Shown here piece after piece: positions 8,001-15,504 of a stretch of 64,000 nt of DNA. The DNA lies in contig CAZPOV010000008.1 in the NCBI GenBank assembly GCA_964588335.1, positions 62,001 to 126,000 on the forward strand, written 5' to 3'. This DNA comes from JAGQZY01 sp964588335 (GTDB lineage Bacteria > Bdellovibrionota > Bdellovibrionia > Bdellovibrionales > JAGQZY01). Numbering within the stretch: position 1 is the stretch's first letter; each line of letters opens with the position of its first letter. The notes below the pieces were generated by a model, which was not told the DNA's origin, ran no database searches, and worked only from the letters and a program-made list of their open reading frames with translations. The translations under genes and the position numbers were made by a program.

Positions 8001-10846
8001 GCGTTGGTTTCGTACTCATCCACGGGGATGCAGGAGCAAAATAAGTTTTTGTCTCCATACACGTGATCGATTCGGTTCACTGATGGCCAGAACTTTCCAT
8101 CGCGCGACTCTTTTAACGGATAGAACGCCACTTCTTTACTGTAAGAGTGGTTCCAATCGTCCATTAAGTTTTCGACCGTGTGGGGGGCTTGCACCAATGG
8201 ATTGTCTTCTTTGGTCCATGTTCCCGATTCCACCTTTTTCACTTCCTCGCGAATGGAAATCATAGCATCGCAGAAACGATCGATTTCTTCTAAGCTTTCG
8301 CTTTCTGTGGGTTCAATCATCATGGTGTTGATCACAGGCCAAGACATGGTTGGAGCGTGAAAGCCGTAATCCATCAAGCGCTTTGCAATATCGTCGACTG
8401 TGATACCGGTGGCCTCTTTGATGGGGCGCAAATCAATAATGCACTCATGAGCCACTCGCCCTAAGCTACCTGTATAAAGAATAGGGTAGTGGTCCTTTAG
8501 CCGATTCGCGATGTAGTTGGCGTTTAGAATCGCCACCTCAGTGGCTTGTTTCAGGCCTTCGCCTCCCATCATCAGAATAAAAGCCCAGGGGATGGGGAGA
8601 ATCAAAGCACTGCCCCAAGGAGCTGCACTGATATTTGCAGGTCCGGATTCGGGGCCCGCCAATTTATTCAGGTTATGGTTTGGCAAGAAAGGGCGGAGGT
8701 GTTCGGCCACGCCAATGGGTCCCACCCCGGGGCCACCACCACCGTGAGGAATACAGAATGTCTTGTGAAGATTCAAATGGCAGACGTCAGGACCAAATTG
8801 ACCAGGCTGGCACAATCCGACCATGGCGTTCAGGTTGGCACCATCCATATAAACTTGCCCGCCGTGGTCATGAATAATTTCACAGATTTTTTTGACCTCG
8901 GCCTCAAACACGCCGTGCGTGGACGGGTAAGTGATCATTAAAGCCGATAGGGAGTTCTTATAGGATTTGGCTTTTTCAAGAAGATCAACAAGATCGATGT
9001 TACCTTGTTCATCGCACTTCACAATAACAACCTTCATACCAGCCATTACCGCACTGGCGGGGTTGGTGCCATGAGCCGAGCTGGGGATTAGGCAGATATT
9101 GCGTTCCGTATTGCCATTATGCTCGTGATATTTACGAATCGCCAAGAGACCGGCGTACTCACCTTGAGAACCGGCATTGGGTTGCAGTGAAACTTCTGCG
9201 AAGCCAGTGATCTCAGCCAAATAGGATTTCAGTTCTTTGATCATCTCTAAAGTCCCTTGGGCTTGATCCATGGGGCAGAAGGGGTGAAGGTTAGCGAACT
9301 CGGGCCATGTGATGGGCATCAATTCAGTGGCTGCGTTTAATTTCATGGTACAAGAGCCCAGTGGAATCATGGCGTCAGCCAGAGTCAGGTCACGCTTTTC
9401 TAGTTTTTGGATATATCGCATCAACTCGGTTTCTGAATGAAAACGATTGAACACCGGATGGGTCATAAACGGTGATTCGCGAAGCTGCGAGTCTTTTAGA
9501 AATTGCGCCTCTTTCATCAGTTTGGCTTTGGTTTCTTTAACTTCGGCAAAAATATTGGCGATGTGTTCGATATCATTATCGGTGGACGTTTCGTCCAAGG
9601 AAATTCCAATAAAGCCTTGCTCGTAGTAATTGAAGTTGAATTCAATTTTTTTACTGGCAAGGCGAATGGCTTGGACTTCATCCTCCGTGGCCTCAATAAA
9701 AAGAGTATCAAAAAACTCATGACTTAAGATTTTGTAGCCCACACTGTTCAGGGCTTGGGCCAGGCGACAAGTTTGTGAATGCACCTTTTCAGCAATCGCT
9801 TTAAGGCCTTGTGGTCCATGATAGACTCCATACATTCCAGCCATCACCGCCAGTAAGACTTGCGCTGTGCAAATGTTGCTGGTCGCTTTTTCGCGACGAA
9901 TATGCTGCTCCCGTGTTTGCAAAGCCAAGCGGTAGGCGGCACGGCCTTTAGAATCTTTTGAAACTCCAACAATTCGACCGGGAATCAATCGTTTGTGTTG
10001 ATCTTTGGTGGCCAAATAACCGGCGTGAGGTCCGCCGAATCCCATGGGCACGCCAAAGCGTTGGCTTGAGCCAACCACAATGTCGGCTCCCATCTCACCA
10101 GGGGGCTTTAAAAGACAAAGTGCCAGAAGGTCTGCTGAGACAATCGATAAGGCTTGGGAGTTGGCAATTTTCTGCTGATTGCTTTGCATGTCCTTCAGAG
10201 AGCCCAAGCCATTGGGGTACTGGCAGACAACGGCGCAGTAGTCGTCCAGGTTGCTAGGAAGCTCAGGGCCTTTTTCGACCTCAATAGCCAAAGGTTCACA
10301 GCGGGTGGCCAGGACAGCCAAGCTCTGCGAAAACATGGGTTCAAGAACAAAAATTTTGGTTTTCTTTCGCTTTTGGATTTGGAAAGCCATGGCCACGGCT
10401 TCGGCAATGGCGGTGCCCTCATCAAGTAAAGAGGCGTTGGCGATTTCCATACCGGTCAGGTCTTGAATCATGGTTTGAAAGTTGATCAGAGCTTCTAATC
10501 GGCCTTGCGAGATTTCGGGTTGATAGGGAGTGTAGGCTGTGTACCAACCCGGATTTTCTAAAATACAACGTTGGATCACGCTGGGGGTGTGGGTACCGTA
10601 ATAGCCCATGCCTATGAAAGACTTAAAGACCTTATTTTGGGCGGCAAGGTCTTTGGCTTTTTTCAGTACTTCCGCTTCGCTGAGGGGGGCCGGTAAATTG
10701 AGGGGCCCTTTCTGGCGGATATTATCCGGAATGGTTTCGTAGATAAGATCGTCGAAGCTAGAAAGCTTCAATGTTTCTAGCATTTTAGACTGTTCGTCGG
10801 AATTGGGTCCAATATGGCGATGGGTAAAGCCTGGAACTGAGTTCAT
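7997..10846 (-). CDS. gcvP: Glycine dehydrogenase (decarboxylating), P-protein
   Basis: 949 residues: the fused single-chain P-protein of the glycine cleavage system, which decarboxylates glycine and passes aminomethyl to the H-protein. Both halves are present. The PLP lysine is K695 in LHKTFCIPHGGGGPG. Other marks are the N-terminal RHIGP, MIPLGSCTMKLNA and HGTNPASA. I chose the ATG at 10846 rather than the in-frame GTG at 10861 because GGAGG sits 8 nt before the ATG and overlaps the GTG. gcvT, gcvH and lpd are not in the window. The SD lies in a hairpin arm (10855-10880). Confidence 0.97.
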   Translation of the reverse strand: MNSVPGFTHRHIGPNSDEQSKMLETLKLSSFDDLIYETIPDNIRQKGPLNLPAPLSEAEVLKKAKDLAAQNKVFKSFIGMGYYGTHTPSVIQRCILENPGWYTAYTPYQPEISQGRLEALINFQTMIQDLTGMEIANASLLDEGTAIAEAVAMAFQIQKRKKTKIFVLEPMFSQSLAVLATRCEPLAIEVEKGPELPSNLDDYCAVVCQYPNGLGSLKDMQSNQQKIANSQALSIVSADLLALCLLKPPGEMGADIVVGSSQRFGVPMGFGGPHAGYLATKDQHKRLIPGRIVGVSKDSKGRAAYRLALQTREQHIRREKATSNICTAQVLLAVMAGMYGVYHGPQGLKAIAEKVHSQTCRLAQALNSVGYKILSHEFFDTLFIEATEDEVQAIRLASKKIEFNFNYYEQGFIGISLDETSTDNDIEHIANIFAEVKETKAKLMKEAQFLKDSQLRESPFMTHPVFNRFHSETELMRYIQKLEKRDLTLADAMIPLGSCTMKLNAATELMPITWPEFANLHPFCPMDQAQGTLEMIKELKSYLAEITGFAEVSLQPNAGSQGEYAGLLAIRKYHEHNGNTERNICLIPSSAHGTNPASAVMAGMKVVIVKCDEQGNIDLVDLLEKAKSYKNSLSALMITYPSTHGVFEAEVKKICEIIHDHGGQVYMDGANLNAMVGLCQPGQFGPDVCHLNLHKTFCIPHGGGGPGVGPIGVAEHLRPFLPNHNLNKLAGPESGPANISAAPWGSALILPIPWAFILMMGGEGLKQATEVAILNANYIANRLKDHYPILYTGSLGRVAHECIIDLRPIKEATGITVDDIAKRLMDYGFHAPTMSWPVINTMMIEPTESESLEEIDRFCDAMISIREEVKKVESGTWTKEDNPLVQAPHTVENLMDDWNHSYSKEVAFYPLKESRDGKFWPSVNRIDHVYGDKNLFCSCIPVDEYETNA

Positions 10847-10854
10847 GCCTGAAT

Positions 10855-10880
10855 CCTCCACTATTTAAAATAAGTGGAGG
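10855..10880 (-). promoter_or_regulatory. Hairpin enclosing the gcvP Shine-Dalgarno sequence
   Basis: On the minus strand CCTCCACT, a 10-nt loop and AGTGGAGG form an 8-bp perfect stem. The 3' arm contains the gcvP SD (GGAGG) and the 5' arm is the same CCTCC that the 16S rRNA tail uses. No T-run follows in the gcvP direction, so it is unlikely to be a terminator for that strand. It could lower gcvP translation unless opened, for example by ribosomes finishing the upstream gene 14 nt before it. Confidence 0.55.
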
Positions 10881-10893
10881 TTTTAGCACAGGC

Positions 10894-11400
10894 CTACTGC
10901 TTTGTCTTCTTTTTGCTGGTTTTGGTCTTCGATTTTGAGGACTTTTTCTTTGCAGCTGTGGTCTTTTTATTCGTCGTTTTTTTGGCTGCTTTTTTCTTGC
11001 TGGTTTTCTTTTTCTTTGTGGATTTTTTCTTATTGGTAGTGGTTTTGAGACCAAGGGCTTTCATTTGGCTTCGAATCAGTTTTTCAATGGACTTTTTTTG
11101 AGTTTGAGCCAGTTTTTGCAGGTCCTTGATATGAGCTTCGGCCTCATCGCGACGTTTTTTTAAGGCTTTAACCGCCGAGTTGAACTCCTTATCAAGCTCT
11201 TTTTGTTTGCCAGTGATTTTGCGAGAAAACACGCGGTATTGCTTTTCCAATTGGTTCAAATGCTGTTGAGTCGGCTTTTGGATTTTTTTATAGGCTTCCA
11301 ATTCCGTCAGTTCATTTTTAAGACGGTTTATTTCCGACTGTAAAAAGTCGGGCTGAAAAAGTTTATTCAATTCTTTTTTCAACTGATCGAAAGAAATCAT
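10894..11400 (-). CDS. Coiled-coil protein with histone H1-like Lys/Ala tail
   Basis: 168 residues from the ATG at 11400, fixed by GGAGGAGG upstream. Residues 1-115 are a predicted coiled coil (FDQLKKELNKLF, INRLKNELTELEAYKK, LEKQYRVFSRKITGKQKELDKEF). The rest is almost only Lys, Thr, Ser and Ala (KKSTKKKKTSKKKAAKK), like H1-type tails of bacterial DNA-binding proteins such as AlgP or HctB. A chromatin or polyanion-binding role is likely but not proven. It lies 47 bp upstream of gcvP on the same strand and may be co-transcribed with it. Confidence 0.6.
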   Translation of the reverse strand: MISFDQLKKELNKLFQPDFLQSEINRLKNELTELEAYKKIQKPTQQHLNQLEKQYRVFSRKITGKQKELDKEFNSAVKALKKRRDEAEAHIKDLQKLAQTQKKSIEKLIRSQMKALGLKTTTNKKKSTKKKKTSKKKAAKKTTNKKTTAAKKKSSKSKTKTSKKKTKQ

Positions 11401-11429
11401 AATGGGGCCTCCTCCATTTTTCTGAGTCG

Positions 11430-11441
11430 GAGTGTACACTC
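11430..11441. promoter_or_regulatory. 12-bp perfect palindrome in a divergent promoter region
   Basis: GAGTGTACACTC lies between the divergent H1-like gene and epmA. A perfect palindrome in a short divergent spacer is a plausible dimeric-regulator site; the regulator is unknown. Confidence 0.4.
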
Positions 11442-11513
11442 TTTCTTTTAAACAATCTAGACTCTTCAGATAATCTTTTGCGATTCTTTTGGATTTGTTT
11501 TACTTCACTACTC

Positions 11514-12704
11514 ATGGATCGAATGGAATTTATAAAACATTCATGGCTGGCCTATCCCAGTTCAGAAAAAATCCCGAAACGGGCAGTGTGTGGGCGTGTC
11601 CAAGCCATCGCATCGGATTCCATAGAGTTACAGGGAACCGAAGCTCGACACACACTCTTCACGGCCGAAGTGACCCAAGGTCGCCACCCACTCTTGGGCG
11701 CGACTTGTGAGATTTCCCACTTGCAAGTGGGCGATTGGGTGGCTTGGTTGCCCGAATCCAAAGGACTTTTTCTATTGTCTCCTTGCCTGAGTGAAGCTCC
11801 CCCTCAGTCCTCGGTGGAGGCTGAGCAGTGGTCGATGTTTTTAACAAAAGTCGAACACTTTTTTGTTGGTCAGGGTTATCTTCATTTGCGAACGCCTTTT
11901 TTGGTGCCGTCTCCAGGTGTTGATCACCATATTGATTTTTTAAAAGTCGAAGCCAGTCGGACAAAAAGACGGTGGACACTGCCCACCAGTCCGGAAATTC
12001 ATTTGAAAAAATTTTTATGCCAAGGCTATCAAAAAATTTTTGAAATCAAGAACTGCTTTCGAGACGACCTTCCAGGGCCACAGCACAAGGTCGAATTCAC
12101 CATGATTGAGTGGTACCAGAGTTTTGCCACCCTTGATGACATTATCGATGACCTCAGAAACCTGTTGTCGGAGTTGACCGACCGGTCCATGGATCTGCAA
12201 GTTAGAGATCTTGCTGACGTTTTTGAGGAAAAAACCGGATGCGCCTTGAGTCCCAAGACCAGCCGGTCTGAACTCAGTGGTTGGGCGCAAGCTCTTGGAA
12301 TTGAAACTTCAGTTGATGATGACTGGAATGATCTCTTCTTCCGCCTTTTCATGGAAAAGGTGGAGCCTTATTTGGGGCAGGATAGACCAATTGTATTAAA
12401 AAAATTTCCGTCACAGCAGGCGTCCTTGGCTCAGATTGACGAACAAGGGTGGGCCCAGCGATTTGAACTTTACTGGCGCGGTGTCGAACTGGCTAATGCT
12501 TATTTAGAAGTCAATAGCCCAGAGGAGAATCGGGCGCGGTTCGCAAGTGAAGAGTCACTCCGTCAGCAGGCCGGGGGTGATTTGGCCCCTCTGGATCAAG
12601 ACTACTTTCGATGTTTAGAGCTGGGAATGCCTCCGGCCAGTGGTATCGCCCTGGGTTTGGATCGCTTGTATTCTGTGTTAAATAATAGAGATCGTCTGTC
12701 CTGA
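11514..12704 (+). CDS. epmA: EF-P lysine ligase (EpmA/PoxA/GenX), with N-terminal extension
   Basis: About 396 residues. The class II lysyl-tRNA-synthetase-like catalytic core is clear: LRTPFLVPSPGVDHHID, LPTSPEIHLKKFL, FEIKNCFRDD, EFTMIEWY, VELANAYLE and the motif 3 segment GIALGLDRLY. EpmA attaches (R)-beta-lysine to EF-P. The protein exceeds the usual ~325 residues by a ~95-residue N-terminal part (RAVCGRVQAI, EISHLQVGDWVAWL) that looks like a small beta-barrel, perhaps a reduced OB domain. Start choice is uncertain: no good SD precedes ATG 11514 or ATG 11523. EF-P and the aminomutase EpmB are not in the window. Confidence 0.82.
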   Translation: MDRMEFIKHSWLAYPSSEKIPKRAVCGRVQAIASDSIELQGTEARHTLFTAEVTQGRHPLLGATCEISHLQVGDWVAWLPESKGLFLLSPCLSEAPPQSSVEAEQWSMFLTKVEHFFVGQGYLHLRTPFLVPSPGVDHHIDFLKVEASRTKRRWTLPTSPEIHLKKFLCQGYQKIFEIKNCFRDDLPGPQHKVEFTMIEWYQSFATLDDIIDDLRNLLSELTDRSMDLQVRDLADVFEEKTGCALSPKTSRSELSGWAQALGIETSVDDDWNDLFFRLFMEKVEPYLGQDRPIVLKKFPSQQASLAQIDEQGWAQRFELYWRGVELANAYLEVNSPEENRARFASEESLRQQAGGDLAPLDQDYFRCLELGMPPASGIALGLDRLYSVLNNRDRLS

Positions 12705-12803
12705 TGATCTGGGGCGTTATTGGGTCAATGACTCGATAGGACTGAATTTAAAGGACCTTGCTTGCTCGCTGATTTTCTTGCATTTTTAAGGTTCGAATTT
12801 TGA

Positions 12804-14564
12804 ATGTTGGGGTACTCATTGCAATTAGAAATGGAAAAAACCAGCCAGGTCGCACCGATGTCTGACATTTGCCGTCAATGGCAGCAAAGTGGTCAGATCG
12901 ATATGGACTGGTATTTTGAGCTCGCCGAGAAATTTGGCAGCCAGAAAATCATTTTTAATTCAGTGCAAGTCGAATCGCCCCTTTTTAATCGTCTTAAAGA
13001 GAAAACCCAACAGCATCAATTGGCGCCGGTTTATGTGGTCACCGCTGAGCAGTTTCTTGAGATTGAAAAGTTGCAAGAGCATTTGAATGAAGGCGTGCAT
13101 TACACCATCCTCATTTATTCGCCACTGTCCACCGAGATGATCTGTCTGGTGGATAAAATGCAGGCTTATCTCTCGCAACTTAGTTTTGTGATTTTAGCAA
13201 GGAAGGACTGGAATGTTCGTAACTGCTATCGTTCGGTTCCGCATTTTATGCGATCGCGATTGTTCGTTGATTTTCCGGTGTCGATTCATGAGAGTGATCC
13301 TTTTTACGAGCCAGCTGAATTGACTTCAACCCGACAGAATTTTGAGAAAGATTTTCTCGACCAAGATATTCCTTCGTTCTGTCCGAACCTGGGCTTGTAC
13401 AACGAGTGGGGTAAAAAAAACATCTCGCACTTTTCGAAGCCAAGAAAGCTTTTGAAAACAAAGCCGAAGGTTTCAGTCATTGCTTTGGATCCAGATAAAT
13501 TAAAACCACTTTTGGACAGCAAAGTTTTGCAGAAGTCTCCAGAAGACTTTGAAATTTTAATCACCCGGGTGGCGGGGCAGAAAACTAAAGTCATTCCTAA
13601 AATCAAAGCCGTTACTTCGACTCGGTATTGGGCGCATCCTGTGGATGCAGCGAAACCGGTTTCTGAGAAGGTACTGGCCAACTTCACCGCCAGTCAAGCC
13701 GACGGCGATATTCTTGTCTTCCTCGACTCGCAAGACGAAGACAATTTGGATGGGCTGTTTTCTGTCTTACTCGCCGGTGAGGTTAATTTTGGAAAGTTAT
13801 TGATTCGAAAAAATCTCTTGGTTTTTTCAAAACAGGGCTTCTTTGCAGCCGGTGGTTTTGATGATTTACTGACCTCTTGGGAAGCCGATCGCATCCGATT
13901 GCAAAACACACTCTACTCCAGTTTATTAACTGAGGAGCAAACTAAGAATATTGGTGCCGTTCTAAAAAACGTAAAAAACTCCTGTGACCAATTGTTGCTC
14001 GCCCATCGCTTCGCCGATCGCATCGAAGACTTTGGTTTTTTGGCAGGAGGAGCTCCTAAAACTCAAGAGTTGATGCAAAAAAAAATCTATGAAGAAGTTT
14101 TTGGATACCACAAAGATGATTTGAAGCAGGCCCATAAAGTGATTTATCAATCTTCGGTGGGTGTGGCTGTTGAAGGGAGCCTTAAGCGATCGCTCGATTT
14201 TGTTCTGCGTTACATTCAGTTACACGCCTGGAGGTTAAGTCCTTTGCGGATCCGGCACCAGCTTCGGGTGAATTATTGGCAGTACAATATTTTTCATCAC
14301 GCCTATCACTTTATTAAAATGCACGCCTGGAGAGTCAATCCTTTCTCCCATGCTTGGATCTGGTTTTTTAACCCCTGGAGCTACAAGATCACTTGGTGGC
14401 TTTGGTATTCGCCTCAACGCCTGTATGGTTGGTGGGTTCGTGGTTACTGGCAGGCTTACCGTGTGGCTTTTCCGATTCGCAAAATTTACTACTTCCTGCA
14501 TTTTCAATATGAAAAAAGAATTTTAGGACTCCATTCAAAACGTACAAAAATAAGAGAAAGTTAG
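12804..14564 (+). CDS. Degenerate GT2-like protein with Trp-rich C-terminus (first gene of GT/radical-SAM operon)
   Basis: 586 residues. Residues 35-165 form an alpha/beta region of unknown family. About 222-380 resemble a GT-A fold: PKVSVIAL, FEILITRV, GDILVFLDSQDED (302-313, where GT2 enzymes have the metal-binding DXD) and FFAAGGFDDLLTSWEADR, where the usual ED pair is altered. The last 115 residues are very rich in Trp/Tyr/His (12 Trp between 475 and 550) and contain a repeated HAWR-x-x-P unit at 474 and 507. That tail may lie on the membrane surface. It may be an inactive or altered transferase. The next gene starts 1 bp after its stop, so it heads the 12.8-20.9 kb operon. Confidence 0.6.
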   Translation: MLGYSLQLEMEKTSQVAPMSDICRQWQQSGQIDMDWYFELAEKFGSQKIIFNSVQVESPLFNRLKEKTQQHQLAPVYVVTAEQFLEIEKLQEHLNEGVHYTILIYSPLSTEMICLVDKMQAYLSQLSFVILARKDWNVRNCYRSVPHFMRSRLFVDFPVSIHESDPFYEPAELTSTRQNFEKDFLDQDIPSFCPNLGLYNEWGKKNISHFSKPRKLLKTKPKVSVIALDPDKLKPLLDSKVLQKSPEDFEILITRVAGQKTKVIPKIKAVTSTRYWAHPVDAAKPVSEKVLANFTASQADGDILVFLDSQDEDNLDGLFSVLLAGEVNFGKLLIRKNLLVFSKQGFFAAGGFDDLLTSWEADRIRLQNTLYSSLLTEEQTKNIGAVLKNVKNSCDQLLLAHRFADRIEDFGFLAGGAPKTQELMQKKIYEEVFGYHKDDLKQAHKVIYQSSVGVAVEGSLKRSLDFVLRYIQLHAWRLSPLRIRHQLRVNYWQYNIFHHAYHFIKMHAWRVNPFSHAWIWFFNPWSYKITWWLWYSPQRLYGWWVRGYWQAYRVAFPIRKIYYFLHFQYEKRILGLHSKRTKIRES

Positions 14565-14565
14565 A

Positions 14566-15504
14566 ATGAAGTTTTCGATTGTGATTCCAACCCACAGACG
14601 ACATCAGAGTTTGATTCATTTGCTTGAATCGATCAAAAAACAAACCTATGAGCCTTCTCTATTGGAAATCAATATTGTCACCAACCTTCCGGATCCCTTT
14701 TTTGAGTTTTCTCAGTTTCGAGAGGTTGCTGAAGGTTTGGATTGGAATGTTTATACTGTCAAAGCCTTAGGTGTGAATAAGGCTCGCAATCTCGGCATCA
14801 GGAAAGCCCAAGGTGACCTCGTATTGCTCTTGGATGACGACTGTGAGCTGAAATCTTCAAACTACCTGTCCGAGCTTGAAGGTTGGCATCAGCGCCATCC
14901 GCGGGCGGTGGCCATCGGTGGATCGTATGCGGTCGATCACACGGCGACACCTCTGGACCGCGCCTATAATTGTGTGGCTAAGCAGTGGCAGGCTCTGGAT
15001 CATTTTGGAGATTACCGATCCAGTCGGTTGGTCGGCGGCAACGTTTGTTATAAGAAGGATTTGCTTTTGCGGTCCGGTGAGTTTTTTGATGAAGGTATTG
15101 CCTTTGGTGGTGCCGAGGCCGAGTTTCATTGGCGCTTGAATAAAAAGGGTTTCGAAACCCTTTTTATTGAGTCGCTTGAAGTTTTTCACAAGACTCAATT
15201 GCGGGTCGACGACTTGGTTCGTAAAGCTGTGTTGCAAGCGCAAGGACATTTGCGATATGAAATTGATGACGGCTTCTCCGATAAGGCCAGTCGCACTTAT
15301 CAAAACAAACGACTGTTGCTGGCCCGTGAGTGCTCGCGCGATTTCGAAGAGTTCCATGAAATTGTGCATTGGATGAATTTGTTCGACTGGGCCTACAACT
15401 ACACCTGTCTCCACCCGAGTGTGACGCCTAGAAAGGTGTACTCAAAATCGAAAAGATGGTCTGGTAAAAGTTCGATCAAGCCAACACTGGAGGCGAGACT
15501 TTGA
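14566..15504 (+). CDS. Family 2 glycosyltransferase
   Basis: 312 residues. GT2 marks: FSIVIPTHRR at the N-terminus, ARNLGIRKAQGDLVLLLDDDCEL with the DDD metal site, a glycan-acceptor segment GGNVCYKKDLLLRSGEFFDEG and GGAEAEFHWRL in place of the common ED-R-L. It is probably cytoplasmic and uses a nucleotide-sugar donor; the donor cannot be read from sequence. It is the second gene of the operon (1 bp after gene 1, and its stop overlaps the next start in TTGA). A 30-bp perfect palindrome with terminator shape lies within its coding sequence at 15139-15168. Confidence 0.85.
   Translation: MKFSIVIPTHRRHQSLIHLLESIKKQTYEPSLLEINIVTNLPDPFFEFSQFREVAEGLDWNVYTVKALGVNKARNLGIRKAQGDLVLLLDDDCELKSSNYLSELEGWHQRHPRAVAIGGSYAVDHTATPLDRAYNCVAKQWQALDHFGDYRSSRLVGGNVCYKKDLLLRSGEFFDEGIAFGGAEAEFHWRLNKKGFETLFIESLEVFHKTQLRVDDLVRKAVLQAQGHLRYEIDDGFSDKASRTYQNKRLLLARECSRDFEEFHEIVHWMNLFDWAYNYTCLHPSVTPRKVYSKSKRWSGKSSIKPTLEARL
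15139..15168. repeat. 30-bp perfect palindrome inside a glycosyltransferase gene
   Basis: The two halves are exact reverse complements about the centre 15153/15154. The core is GGGTTTCGAAACCC, flanked by AAAAA and TTTTT, which is the shape of a bidirectional intrinsic terminator. It encodes NKKGFETLFI on the plus strand. It could pause or attenuate transcription between gene 2 and the downstream genes. Confidence 0.9.

Noticed and set aside
12705..12803. GGTTCGAATT, like a tRNA T-loop, near 12791
   Set aside because: No acceptor stem, D-loop or anticodon arm can be drawn around it.
14857..15414. 185-codon minus-strand frame inside the glycosyltransferase gene
   Set aside because: It is a shadow of the real gene; its NKKGFETLFI match arises from the 30-bp palindrome.
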